64,000 nucleotides of DNA. It comes from Chrysoperla carnea. Its lineage: Eukaryota; Arthropoda; Insecta; Neuroptera; Chrysopidae. Numbering within the stretch: the stretch's first letter is position 1; each line of letters begins with the position of its first letter. Under the pieces are notes generated by a model. It saw nothing but the letters and a program-made list of their open reading frames with translations. It ran no database searches and was not told the origin of the DNA. A program made the translations under genes and the position numbers. The stretch is from positions 8,502,001 through 8,566,000 of the forward strand of contig NC_058339.1 of NCBI RefSeq assembly GCF_905475395.1. Direction: 5' to 3'. Of the stretch, positions 12,818 to 24,368 are shown in pieces.

Positions 12818-13692
12818 CGTAAGGAAATTTTGATAAATCAAGTATGTAATCCAACAAATTTGGGTCATACTTTTCAAATTTAAGGTCAAAATTAACCTAG
12901 CTCTAATAGGTTTTACGAATTGGGAATCCTCGTCCCGGAATAAAGCATATTTATGATAGCTAGCGAAAAATTGACATCGCAGCTGAAAATAATGACCCAA
13001 AATTAGTGGGTTTCAAAAAAAATTCCAATAAGATCGGATTAAATTTGCCTGTGTTATCAAAAAAATTGAATTTTTTAACTTTGTGACGTCATCAAAATCC
13101 AAAAAATTTAATTTTGATCTATCACATCCAAATTTTATCCAATTTTTATAAACAAAGTATGTAATCCTACTAAATTTGGGTCACACTTTTCAAATTTGAG
13201 ATCAAAATTAACCTAGCTCTAATAGGTTTCAAGAATCTGGAGTCGCAGTCCCAGAACTAGGCACATAAGTGATAGCTAGCGAAAAACTGACATCACAGTC
13301 GAAAAAAATGACCCAAAATTAGTGGGTTTCAAAATAAATTACAATAAGATCGGATTAAATTTGCCTGTTATCAAAAAAATTTAATTTTTTAACTTTATGA
13401 CGTCATCAGAATCCAAGGAATTTAATTTTGCTCTATCGCATCCAAATTTTATCCAATTTTGATAAACTAAGTATGTAATTCTACTAAATTTGGGTCATAC
13501 TTTTCAAATTTGTGCTTAAAATTAGCCTAGCTATAATAGATTTCCGCAATATGGAATCCTGGTCCATGAATTAAGCATATAAGTGATAGTTAGCGAAAAA
13601 CTGACATCACAGCTGAAAAGAATGACCCAAAATTTGTGGGTTTCAAAAAAAATTTCAATAAAATCGGGTTAAATTTGCCTGTGTTATCAAAA
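12818..13692. repeat. Satellite array, ~315 bp monomer, about 2.8 copies
   Basis: The landmark 'aatgacccaaaattagtggg' starts at 12991 and 13307, and a close variant at 13621, giving periods of 316 and 314 bp. Other landmarks repeat in register: 'aagtatgtaatcc', 'aaatttgggtca', 'cctagctctaataggttt', 'gtgatagctagcgaaaaa', 'gcctgt.ttatcaaaa' and 'tgacgtcatca'. It ends about 60 bp before the fucosyltransferase stop codon. A diverged monomer in inverse orientation lies at about 23080-23420. The open frame 12800-13000 is within the array and is not a gene. Confidence 0.85.
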
Positions 13693-13750
13693 GATATTGT
13701 GAAGATAAAATAAAACATCGCATAATAATAAATAAATATTTTATTTATAA

Positions 13751-16700
13751 TTATTTATAACAATCAGTCTCTGCACTCCAAAATTGATCTAAACGATCAT
13801 AAACTTTGGTATGATTTGAATTAAAATTTAATGCTTCACAGATACGACAAAAGTGATAACTTTGTGATTGAAAATAACCATGTTCATTTACAATCGTATA
13901 ATTATGTTTCCATTCAAAAAATGAATAAAAATCTTTGGGTGAATTAATTAAATAGTTTAAATATTTTGCTAAAGATGCAGGACTACTAAATTCATCCACA
14001 TGTAAATATGAATTTGGTGGTAATAATTTTTTACAATTCTCAAGTGATGGTCCCAAGATAATTGGTATCAGATTATTTTCATACGCATTCCACCATATTT
14101 TTTCTGTTAAATAGTCTGTACAATGTGAATTTTCAAATGCCAAATAAAATGTATAATTTTTAATTGCATCACAAGCTTTATGAAAATGTCCTGGACATCT
14201 GTAAATAAGATATAAGTAATTAGTAAGGTTAGTGAACTTATTCTTAGCTTAGCTGGATCTTTTACGTTCAGTTAAAGTAGTACGAGTGCCAAGGATATCA
14301 AGGACAAACTAATACTTTGCTTTGGACAAGGGCAAACTAATACTTCTAACTGCTTTGTTTAGAAGAAGCTAGCAAAGCAAAGCTCAAAATAAACGCTAGT
14401 AAGACACAATAAATGTCTGTCAACACACAAAATCATCAGCTATTATCGTTTTATTAAGTTTCATAACAAGAGGATAAGATGAAAAAGCAAAAATTTGGAA
14501 AGGAAACTGTGCTTTTGTTCTACTTAGCTCGATCTGGAGTAACAACAAATCCAGGAGAGAACAAGGCTCCGATTATTCCAGTCCAACGTGAAGTCGGTAC
14601 TACTATACGGCTGTGAAGCGTGTAATGTGACTAGACGGATTGAAAATCAACTACAGAATTTTTGGTTACCCGAAACTATCATAAACGGTCGCCTATGGAA
14701 AAAAACGAAACAATCACCCATTGAGGCAGAGATAAAAGAAAGTAAAGATGAATCGGCCATGCACTTAGAAAACCAGACCGGAAAATTAAACTGGAATCCG
14801 CATTAGACTGAATTTCTCAAAAGGTAAGGAAGAGGGAACGAACCAAGAATAGATGGAAGAGGACAATGGAAAAATAACTGGAAGAAGCAGAAAAATCATG
14901 GAACGAAGCAAAACATTTAGCTCAAGATAAAAAGGGGTAGAAAACATTATGGGGCGCCCAATTGCAAACTGGGACATGTATTACTTAATTTTTTTCCATA
15001 ATCCACTAAAAGAATGTTGCATTTAGATAATATTTTTAATAACTTACAAATTTTTACCACATTTCCCAATTACATCTACTGGGATATGTTTTTTTAATTC
15101 CTTAATATATTCCCATCTATGACTATTGCTTCCACAGTTTGAACTTAAATTTACAACATGCACCTTCTTTGAAGGATTTGCTTTAGGAATCACAATATTT
15201 GTTTCACTAGGAACCACTATCTTTTTTAATGCTCTTCCATAAGGTACAGGAACATCTGAATCCATCCTGTAAAAGTTTTCTTAAAATAAAATACTTAATC
15301 ACCATATAGCCTGATTATAATCTTACTTTCTGGCCAAGCAAGGGTTTTTATGTTGGTTAAAATTACCTGTAGGTCATGGTCCAATTAAAAAAACCATTGA
15401 ATTTTGATAGAAATGAAGCTGGTTTGCTCATGAATGGATGATATGGACTTTCATCTGTTAACATAATCCATATTTGTTTTGAACTTCTATGAATGGGTAA
15501 ATCTTTGGTTGATTTTAAGGTTTGTATTGGAACTAATACTGCATCTGCTTTATCTAACTGCGTACGATTCGTCATTATTTCACAATTACTAACTAAACAA
15601 TTTTCCCATGGGTTGTACCTAAAAATGATATAAAATTGTAAAAGAAATTATTTGTTGCTGATTATTTCGTAGACTAACGACAATTAGTCTTGATCTAAGT
15701 CATAAAGAGTGACTGGTCCAGGCTCAGGTCCTTCGCACGGGGGTGTTGGGTATCAAAGTTTGTATACATACCTTTTATTACCAAATCGTTTAATATGACG
15801 ATTTTCTATCCGAGCTACATCATTCCAAACTAATATTTTGAATATTGTTGGTTTTGGCGTTGGAGGTACTTTATCTAAAAATAGTATTTTACCAAGTTCT
15901 GATAGTTTTATAGTCTATAAAAAATAATAAGAGTTAATAATTTCATATTTGGTAATAAAGTTGTTTTAAAAATTTATAGGTCCTTGAGAGAGTGCTCTAT
16001 CTAACTCATAAAGGCGAATGTTTGATAATAGACGATATTGACGGAGGTAGGACAGACGTGGAGCTTTTAAGACTCAACTCTTTTGAGTCAGCAAAGGGGA
16101 TATTTGATTTCGGATAATAATTTGGGAGAAAATGTCAATGTAAACTTACCCTCAAGCAATACACGGTTGGGAAAGTAGCTGTTGAATAGGGAACATCAAT
16201 ATTCCCCGATGCCTTGAACCTCCACAGGAGCTGGTCTGGATTTCTATTCAGAAGTATTCGACATTCAAGAGTCTGGAGGGGGGATCGAGTGGAGTAAATT
16301 ACAGGCGGAAATCTGCGCAATTAGAGAGGCATCGAGACTCATAAGTAATAGTGACAGACTATTCAGGAAAGAATGATGAGTTGTTTAGAAGTGCTGTTCC
16401 GGATATGTGACGGAAAAATCTATTTGCGGTGGATTCCCAGTTACAGACATGCGACAAGAATCTTGGAGTTAGAAAGGACCACGTAGAGATTTAGGACTCA
16501 CGTCTGACACCCATCAAATCGCTATAAATATGATGAAACTACAATAAACAAGGAAGCCGAGATACGGCAGAATGAAGATGATTGTGTTATTGCTCGAAAT
16601 TTAAATGATACATAAATACTTACATCATTTCTAGATAAATTTCGCCAATTGTCTTCCTTTATAACTTGTATGCTTGGCTCTTTAGCATGATGTTGTTTTG

Positions 16701-16794
16701 AATATCGTATTGTAAAACTAATTATTAATATTATATAAAAAAATGTAACAACGTATAAACTGAATATGTATAAAATATTTCTTGATATATTCAT
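13751..16794 (-). CDS. Alpha-(1,3)-fucosyltransferase, GT10 family (FucTC-like)
   Basis: Five coding exons on the minus strand, 16794-16624, 15914-15772, 15618-15367, 15266-15048 and 14198-13751, give 410 aa with consistent phases (0, 2, 2, 2). It is a type II Golgi membrane protein: a short tail, one hydrophobic anchor (about residues 8-30), a stem, then the catalytic domain. GT10 signatures are FNWTMTYR followed by SDVPVPYG, IGKCG, and YLAFENSHCTDYLTEK with the donor-binding N/E/K residues. It transfers fucose from GDP-fucose to GlcNAc on glycans; the exact acceptor (core N-glycan or antenna) cannot be told here. N-glycosylation sequons are present (NRT, NWT, NYT, NHT). The last intron carries a LINE fragment. 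The AATAAA-type signal lies just after the stop (13740s). Confidence 0.92.
14588..14990 (+). mobile_element. LINE ORF2 3' fragment (RTE/CR1-like) in a fucosyltransferase intron
   Basis: The frame at 14588-14806 reads SVLLYGCEACNVTRRIENQL, then a region like the R-R-W-x-W-x-G-H segment of LINE ORF2. After a frame break come words resembling R-T-K-N-R-W-K-R-T-M-E-K and W-N-E-A-K-H-L-A-Q-D (about 14835-14930), as at the C-terminus of these ORFs (R-G-R-P-...-W...L-A-Q-D-R). It is antisense to the host gene, 5'-truncated and carries several stops and frame breaks. Confidence 0.7.
15915..16623. other. Fucosyltransferase intron 1 with possible LINE RNase H remnant
   Basis: The plus strand at about 16190-16360 is less A+T-rich than its surroundings and can be read in one frame as SGGGIEWSKLQAEICAIREA, which resembles the RNase H domain of I/R1-type LINEs (G-G-x-G ... 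F-Q-A-E-I-x-A-I-x-x-A). It is a short, weakly supported fragment; the rest of the intron shows nothing recognisable. Confidence 0.35.
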
Positions 16795-16897
16795 ATTTAT
16801 GGTATGAATAAATCCATAATTATTGAATTTATCAATCCCCAAATTGCAATATTTCCTACTGTAGGGTGTATATATATTATTTAATTTACAATGCAAC
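16795..16897 (-). other. Likely 5' UTR part of the fucosyltransferase second exon
   Basis: On the minus strand a polypyrimidine tract and AG (16899-16898) precede 16897, so the exon with the start codon probably begins there. The open frame continues upstream of the chosen ATG (16794) without a stop, but the stretch before it lacks a sensible membrane-protein start, and the ATG at 16794 puts the anchor right after a short tail. A matching donor for a noncoding first exon is visible at 18106/18105 (ccg/gtaag). Confidence 0.4.
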
Positions 16898-17342
16898 CTG
16901 CAAAAAAAAAAAAAAACCATTAAAATTAGAAATATACTCTCACAAGCACCTATTCGTTGGGGTATGGAGAGAACAACTGAATCGAACGCAGCGCTGTGAT
17001 CATTGTTTCCCCGAAATTCTCAGTTTAGCCATACAAACCCTTTTATATTGATTTCGCATTTCTTTTTAATTTTGTTTTGCCTTAGGAAATTTATGTAAAA
17101 TAACATTTACGGAATTATAAAAATATAATATTTATTCAAAGGCATTTTATTTGTCTATGAATTAACTAGGCAAACATAATTATGATGAAGGCGTACATCT
17201 GTGTAATATTCTATGTCTATAGAGTGACCTATAAAATGGTTCCAATTAAAATCGATAGATAGAGTTTTTCTTAGTATGATTGTCCAATAAATTGTAAGAA
17301 GCCTTTAAATTTCTTGGTAAATGTATTTGTGATTTTTATACC

Positions 17343-17925
17343 AAGTATATGAAATATACATAGTATATTAAGTTTAGTCCCAAGTTTGTAACGTTTAAAA
17401 ATATTGATGCTACGAAAAAAATTTTGGTTTAGGTGTTCATAGAATCACCTAATTAGTCCATTTCCGTATGTCTGTCTGTCTGTCGTCTGTCGTCTGTCCG
17501 TCTGTCATCACGATAACTCAAAAACGAAAAGAGATATCAAGCTGAAATTTTTATAGCGTGCTTAAGACGTAAAAAGTGAGGTCGAGTTCGTAAATGAGCA
17601 ACATAGGTCAATTGGATCTTGGGTCCTTAGGACCCATCTTGTAAATCGTTAGAGATAGAACAAATATTTAAGAGTAAAAAATGTTCCTTATAAAAAAATA
17701 AACAACTTTTGTTTGAAACATTTTCTTGTAAACATCACTGTTTACCCACGAGGGCGCTTATTAGGTGAAAATTTTGTAGTATGTATTATTATGGGAATAT
17801 CAGTTATGTGTGTGTGGCTAAATAAGAGTGGAAATCTTTATTTATTTACGTGACGTCAAAAAACAAACGATTGCGTCATCAAAACTGTCTATACATGGTA
17901 TTTCAACAATTAACTCAGTCAATTG
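17343..17925 (+). repeat. Long copy of the 'tctgtctgt' repeat family
   Basis: About 580 bp. Landmarks in order are 'tttagtcccaagtttgtaac', a tctgtctgt microsatellite run (17466-17505), 'acgataactcaaaaacgaaa', 'cgtaaaaagtgaggtcgag', 'tcgtaaatgagcaacatagg', 'taggacccat', 'gaaacattttcttg', 'catcactgtttaccc', and the terminus 'caacaattaactcagtcaat'. The same order is found at 20645-21212. There is no protein-coding capacity, so this is a non-autonomous element. Confidence 0.75.
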
Positions 17926-18755
17926 TTTCTTTTCACTTGTTTTTCTTAATCAATTACGTTTTTTTTTGTGTATAAGAGAAGTGTATGCAAGGTCAAGGAG
18001 CTTAAGAGAGATTGAAACACGATTTTTAGAATATCTTGATTAATATTATTAAAATTTTAATTATTCGCTGATAAAATACTTATTCCATGGTTATAATAAC
18101 TTACCGGTTGAATTTTGATATCAAAACAACACAAATTTTTTAATAAATGCATTTTAATATTTAAATATCTGAATATCTGATAGTTTTGAATGAAATAATT
18201 CAAAAAACTGTACGGTTGTATAAATTGAATTGAATTTGAAATACATATTCTTTATTTTAAGAGTCTATTATTATTGATTGATAAAGAAATAATTTATTGG
18301 TTTTTCCAAAAATTGATTACAAAAGTATTTGAATTATATTAATTTTAAAAGGCAATTAAATTTTTTTATTTATTTTAGTTTTTACATATAAAATGTACCT
18401 TGCCATGAAATATTTATTAATACATTGTTTTAATTTATTTATTTTTCATTTTAATTAATCAAAAATTTTTAAATCCGATTAGAACGGCAGAAAAACTTGA
18501 TTAGAGATGGAAAAAAGTGAACCTCTAGCCTTTATGTAGGTTTGCAAATCCAAAATACCCATAGATCAATACAAATGCAAACCCAAAAAGAAACTTTAGA
18601 ATAATTTTTGTGATTGCGGGCTAGTTAAATATTCCCAACCTTCAATGCCGACGATATGATTTCTGTAATATTTGCGAGCAGATTTTCAGCCTTTCTGAAA
18701 TCAGTTTCCTGATGAGATACAATATTTAGTGTGGATTAGCTAAAGAGCTGGTTTT

Positions 18756-18896
18756 ATGATCGGAGCTGTGTTTTATGAATTTTGGATTACGAGTGATCCG
18801 AATTGTGTTGAAATGACGGCTTGTGTGCATGACGAATTAGGCAGTAAAACGAAGAAATATTTCGATAAACATCTTTTACCTAAAAATGTACACTAA
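18756..18896 (+). other. Unassigned 46-codon open frame
   Basis: The frame starts at an ATG (MIGAVFYEFWITSDPNCVEM) and ends with a TAA, with protein-like composition unusual for this A/T-rich region (W, C, D, H residues; HDELGSKTKKYFDKHLLPK). I do not recognise it. It could be a fragment of a mobile-element protein, a stray exon or chance. No splice sites or promoter support it. Confidence 0.2.
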
Positions 18897-20509
18897 ATGT
18901 TTTTTAATTAAGGTTTTTCCACTATTAATGAACATTTAAACAAAATTTTATCAACGCTTTTAATATCTTTCTGTTTTTAAACATTTAAAAAAAATATATT
19001 TTTTTTTAAGTGTAATTCTTGTGGACCATTTTTAACAAAATAAATAATTTTAAAAGCACTTAAAATAATCAAAAATAGCCACTAATATTATGTATCGAAT
19101 AAAAATTATTCTTAGAATTAAATTATATTTCTAATGATTTTATTTATAAAAATATTTAGATATTATCACAAAAATAATGTTAATTCATATTGTTTTTTGT
19201 AAAACTATTTTTTGTTAAATTAATGAATTTTAAATAATTTTAGTTAAATAAATAGATAGATTTAAATAAAGAGAGAGAGAAACCAACATTAATATGTGAA
19301 AAAGTACCTAATATTTTAAAGTATTGTCGTGAAAAGTGATGTTCAAATAAAATATATTGCTGGTATTTACACGAAAACGCGAAACTTATGTTTTAATTAT
19401 AACATTTTTTAGAAATAACTCCGTATTTTAGTAAATTTTTAACGTAATTTAATTTAATTACTTTTATTAATTACCGTAATAACGACTTAATCGTTACTTG
19501 AGCATATCTTTGCTTACTTAAGCATAAAAAAATTTTTTTAATATTTTTTCTGCGATAAAATTCTTAGACAGTAAACGTATATGAGTAATTTTCATTGCTT
19601 TTAGTTTTACTACTCTAAAATTTTCAATGTTCTGCTGTAACGTTATGTCGTAATAAAATTGATTTTTCAGTTGTTTGTACTATATAATAGGAATGGCGTA
19701 AGCATGGAACGCGTGCCATTGATGGCACGCAACAAACTATTTTGGGCAAGCCACCGATCACGAAGTTTACTATAAAGTATTACATTACGAACGCACGCTC
19801 GTTTGTTATTCAAGTTACATCGTGAACTATAATAATTGGCATTTTGAAACAAATCACAAATCCGTTAGTCAAAAAAGGTGACCAGAGCAAAAGGGATTAA
19901 TTACAAGACAATGAAAGGTAAAAATAAACAGTCATGGCCTCTCGATTCATAAATCGTTCTTTTTTATCATTTTAGCAATACATTGCTTTTATCTTACGAT
20001 CCATAGAAAGAAAAAAAAAATGAAATGAAAAGACTGAAAATGTAACATTTTTAGGAAAATTTACAGTTTAGCGAAAGTTTGGCGTCCTACAAGTAATATT
20101 AATTGTAGTGTTGTTTTTTTTTTTGCTAAAAATATGTTATTTCATCAGACTTTTTTCCGATATCCTGAGGCGAAAACTTGGCTTATCGATACCCCACTTT
20201 TAAACGTAAAAGTTTTTCGATAATAATGTTTTTATGATACAATGATGCGAACTATAAACGTGAATATTAGGTGTTAGCATGTAAGTAGACATTTGGTGTT
20301 AAATAATAAAAAGCATGTATGTATGTTTATAAAAATATATCTAAATGTGTCTCCAAGAATAAATAAAATAAATATTACACAAAAACACCATATTTATATA
20401 GCGTAAAGACGCAACGAAACGGTTGATAATTTTAATACACACTTTTAAGTTTTTTTACAACAACGATTATATGTGTTACTTTAGTGTGACTTATGTTTTT
20501 TAATTGTTT

Positions 20510-20580
20510 AAATTTCTGATAGAAAAATAATCACATTCACCCTGAAAATGGAAATAAAAATTGTTAAAATCTATTTGTAT
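20510..20580 (+). repeat. Dispersed repeat, second copy of the 215-300 family
   Basis: It matches 215-300 ('ttctgatagaaaaataatca', 'cattcaccctgaaaatgg'). A third copy lies at 22745-22805. Confidence 0.45.
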
Positions 20581-20644
20581 TAAATCGGTCGACACGATAA
20601 CAGTTCATACCGGGTGCCCCACCACACCACTCGTTCTTGTCCCT

Positions 20645-21212
20645 GTATAGGTATATGAAATATATATCAAGGAATTATTAATTTTAGTCCCAAGTTTGTA
20701 CCGCTCAGAAATATTATCATATAATTAGTCCATTTCCTTATGACCGTCTGTCTGCCTGTCTGTTTGTCTGGAAACCCGATAGCTCATAAACGAAAAAAAA
20801 TCAAGCAGAAATTTGTATAGCGTGCTCAGGACGTAAAAAGTGAGGTCGAGTTCGTAAATGAGCACCATAGGTCAGTTGGGTTTTGGGTACGTAGGACCCA
20901 TTTTGTAAGCCGAGAGAGATAGAACAAATGTTTAAATGTAAAAAATGTTCCTTATCAAAAAATAAACAACTTTTGTTTGAAACATTTTTTCGTAAACATC
21001 ACTGTTTACCCGGGAGGATGCGTATAAGATGCAAATTATTTAGAGTAGATCTATGTATTATATGTGAATATCACTTATGTGTTGGTGACATGTCTGTATG
21101 TCTGGCTATCTAAAGTGGCGATCTTTCTTTACTTACATGACGTAAAAAAACAAACGATTTCGTAATCAACACTGTCTATACATGGTATTTAAACAATTAA
21201 ATCAGTTCATTG
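20645..21212 (+). repeat. Second long copy of the 'tctgtctgt' repeat family
   Basis: It is colinear with 17343-17925 over its whole length, with scattered substitutions and a few indels, and ends in a diverged form of the same terminus at 21184-21212. The two copies lie 2.7 kb apart in the same orientation. Open frames at 20928-21113 and 21182-21400 fall in or across it and are not genes. Confidence 0.75.
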
Positions 21213-22309
21213 TTTGTTTTCACTTGTTATCTTTAAAAAAAGCACTTTCCGGTAATAGCGTTTCAAGGAAAGATATGTACATATTTTGTTTAGAAACAAC
21301 AATAATCTTTTGTGGTCTGGAGGAACCAGATAATATTGATTCTGGTGTCAAATGTCATATCCACCTAGACTTGTTTCCTTTTCGTTTTTTCATGTGTTAA
21401 AATTAATTATAAACTGATTGTACACCACGAGTACAACTTTAATCAAAATTGAAACGTAATGGAGATTTTAAAAAGTCTGTTGTGATTTTATGAACAAGAA
21501 CAATACATATTCTATATATAGGGATAACATATAGCCATATTTTCCTTGTGCACTCTATCGAAGGTCAACGGAGAAGAGTAAGGCGTGTTATGAATCCGTA
21601 AAATATGAATTCCGGTATGAATATCGGTAAGAATCCGGTAAAGAAAACTTCACTTTTCTTAAGCAGAAAAACCTTTATTTTTCTGGGTTATAGCTCGTAC
21701 AATTAGTATCTCTATTATTTTAACTTAAAGTCGAAATATCTGAATTTATAACTTGGAAAATTAAAAAAAAAAAATCATACCTTTTTATGAATACATTTTG
21801 AATCGTCTAAATACTATATAGTTTTAAAACATTTACAAAGAAAAAAAAATTTTATTTAAAAACTATTTTTGGAAGAACTATTGTTTTAAAATATAACAAA
21901 AATGATAATATTTTCATAATAAAGTATAATTTTTATTGATATATAGTTTAGCTCGCACCACTTTACGTTATCAAACTGAAATAATTAATATATTTAAATA
22001 TTAAATTTTATGTTTTTTTCAACAATTTGTATAGTAAAACTCTGTATTGGGTGTTATCAGAAATTTTCCAACTTTTTAAATATTTTTAGGTAGATAAGTA
22101 TATATCTACTTCCCGTATGATTTCTAATTAAAATAAATCAGAAAAGTATATTTTTAACTGATAGAAAGACGAGAAGGAAGTTCCCGATTAGGCCATATTT
22201 TTTGCAACTATGTTTCTTATCGCACATTATCGTTCTGATTTGTTTATGTGCTAAAATGTCTCATTTCATATTAACTTGGTACACTTGTTGTTCATAAATA
22301 CATAATTTA

Positions 22310-22475
22310 TAACGAAAGGAACATAGTTTCTACCGAGTGTTCCACGACAACTTTCGTTCTTTTTGTGTGTGTCAATAATTGTACCAATATTATCGTTATT
22401 TTTTTACTTTTTAGTGCATGTAATAAGTTTTTTTTTGAAGTAGGTTTTTTTTTTGTTAAAAGGTTTTTTTATTTT
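22310..22475. repeat. Repeat fragments: 'acgaaagg' hairpin and 'gaagt.ggtt' piece
   Basis: At 22312-22360, 'aacgaaaggaacatagtttc' followed by 'ccgagtgttccacgac' and 'ctttcgttct' recurs at 32952-33002, and its ends ('acgaaag'/'ctttcgt') are self-complementary. Adjacent 22405-22475 matches the right arm of the 41754-42080 foldback ('ttactttttagtgcat', 'gttaaaaggtttttttat'). Confidence 0.5.
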
Positions 22476-22914
22476 TTATGATATTATGCACTGAAAGTAT
22501 TAAAGTATATTTGATTTATTTCAATGGAATCCATATGTGGTATGAGTCAAACTGTAGCTAACATATTCAGCGCCTGAGCAATCGGAACTATTTGATTAAT
22601 TTTTTTTTTTTTGGTATTATTTATTTATTTGTTCATGCAAAAGATATTAAAATAAAAATATTGATTATGAATTTTTAGACGATTAAGTTATTAAAAATAT
22701 AATTTTATCAGTTTTTGGGAAATAATTTATTTAATATTATTAATAACTTTCTGAAAGAAATTTATTATTTTCACATCGAAAACTGAAATCAAAAGTTTTA
22801 AAGTGTTACAATCTTATATAACAATAATTTAAAAAATGTATGCGTGTATCAGCATTATCAAATCGGAGCGTAGGCGGGGTTTATTGGAGGGGGGGGGGCT
22901 TCAAGCGCCGCATA

Positions 22915-23420
22915 TACTTTTTAATCTCCGAACCAAAAAGAGAACACTTTTTTAATCTCCGGTGTTTAAATTTGACCGCTATGTGTGTGTGCCTGTCTGA
23001 AAGATAATTTGATGGAGAGTGATCTTAGCTATTTTTCAAGTGCAAGTTGGATAGGACCCAACTATCTTTAAAACTACTAAAAGAAGGTTAAATTTGATCA
23101 CAAATTTGAAAATTATGACTCAAATTTAATAGAATTACATACTTGGATTACCAAAATTGGATATAATTTGGATGTGATAGATTCATTTTTTTCGATTTTG
23201 ATACCTTCATTAAGTTCAAAAAATCGATTTTTGTCATAATACACTCAAATTTTATCCTATTTGAATAGAATATTTTTTAAACCCACAGATTTTTGGTCAT
23301 ACTTTTCATCTATAAAGTTATTTTTTTTGCTACACATTCACCTTTGTGCGTAATAACTAGACCAGCACTCCACTAACCATAGGTGGATTAAACATTATGA
23401 CGTCATGACATCGTTCCCCA
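22915..23420 (-). repeat. Inverted repeat-tail fragment plus diverged satellite monomer
   Basis: 22915-23050 is the inverse of the 9440-9610 repeat tail. 23080-23420, read on the minus strand, shows 'aaaaatctgtgggttt', 'tctatcacatccaaat', 'tatccaatttt', 'caagtatgtaattct' and 'aaatttgagtcata', the landmarks of the 315 bp satellite at 12818-13692. It is a single diverged monomer far from the array. Confidence 0.6.
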
Positions 23421-24368
23421 CTAAGTGAGCAACTTAGTGTGGCTAAAATAAGACTTCGAGGATTGGAAATCATAGGGAAAATTGTGGTTCTGATCTGATT
23501 TACAACATATTGCAATCAGGCTGGTTTCTGGCAGTTACGGAATTCAGAATCCCAGAAGAAAATAGGGTCAATTTTCAACGAATATTAAGTTTGAATTTAT
23601 TAAAATTAATTGAAATTTAGAAAATTAATTGATTGCTTTTACAAACATAATTGGCAGACACTTAAACGCACAGTTTTACTTGCACAAGCGCATTTCGGTC
23701 AAGCATTCAAATTCAATTTTTCGTTCAGGACGCCAATAATATTATTATCTTACAATGATTGGAAAATAATCAAATCAAATACATATATTTAAAAAAAAGT
23801 AATAACATTTTTCTTACATTTTTTTGAAGTAGACCGTAACTTCCAAATCAATAAGTAATAAATAACGTTTAAATAAATATAATCACTTGTTATCTACACT
23901 CATTTAAAATAACACATTTATATTTTATCATAATCAAAAATTGTTAAATGTATGGTTTATTAGTAGGTTATTGTTCTTTATTTTTTTTATTGCCTAGTTT
24001 TACATTTTGTTATAGATTGCTTGAAAGCCACACTAAATTTATTAAAACGTAAAAATTTTCATTTTGTTATTAAACACGTCATTATATTGTTTATAATATA
24101 TTGTTGTAGTTCAAACACATAAGCAGTTAGACAACTCTATATTAAAAAGAGAAATTTGGGTCAACCTAGTAGCAATAAAAAAAAATAAATTAAATAATTA
24201 AAAAACTCGAGTGCGTTGAATAAAAATTGAAACGAGAAAAATAAGTCCAGTAGTTTACAATGTTGGGACCCATAAAAATCTAGACCGGCTAAAAAATTCC
24301 CAATAATGTGCCCCGCCGCACCTGTTAAAGTCACCATACTGAAATATAGTACATAGACTAAGCTTCGC

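Noticed and set aside
12800-13000. Minus-strand 66-codon frame near mEF-Tu
   Set aside because: It lies within a satellite monomer and is broken in the other monomers.
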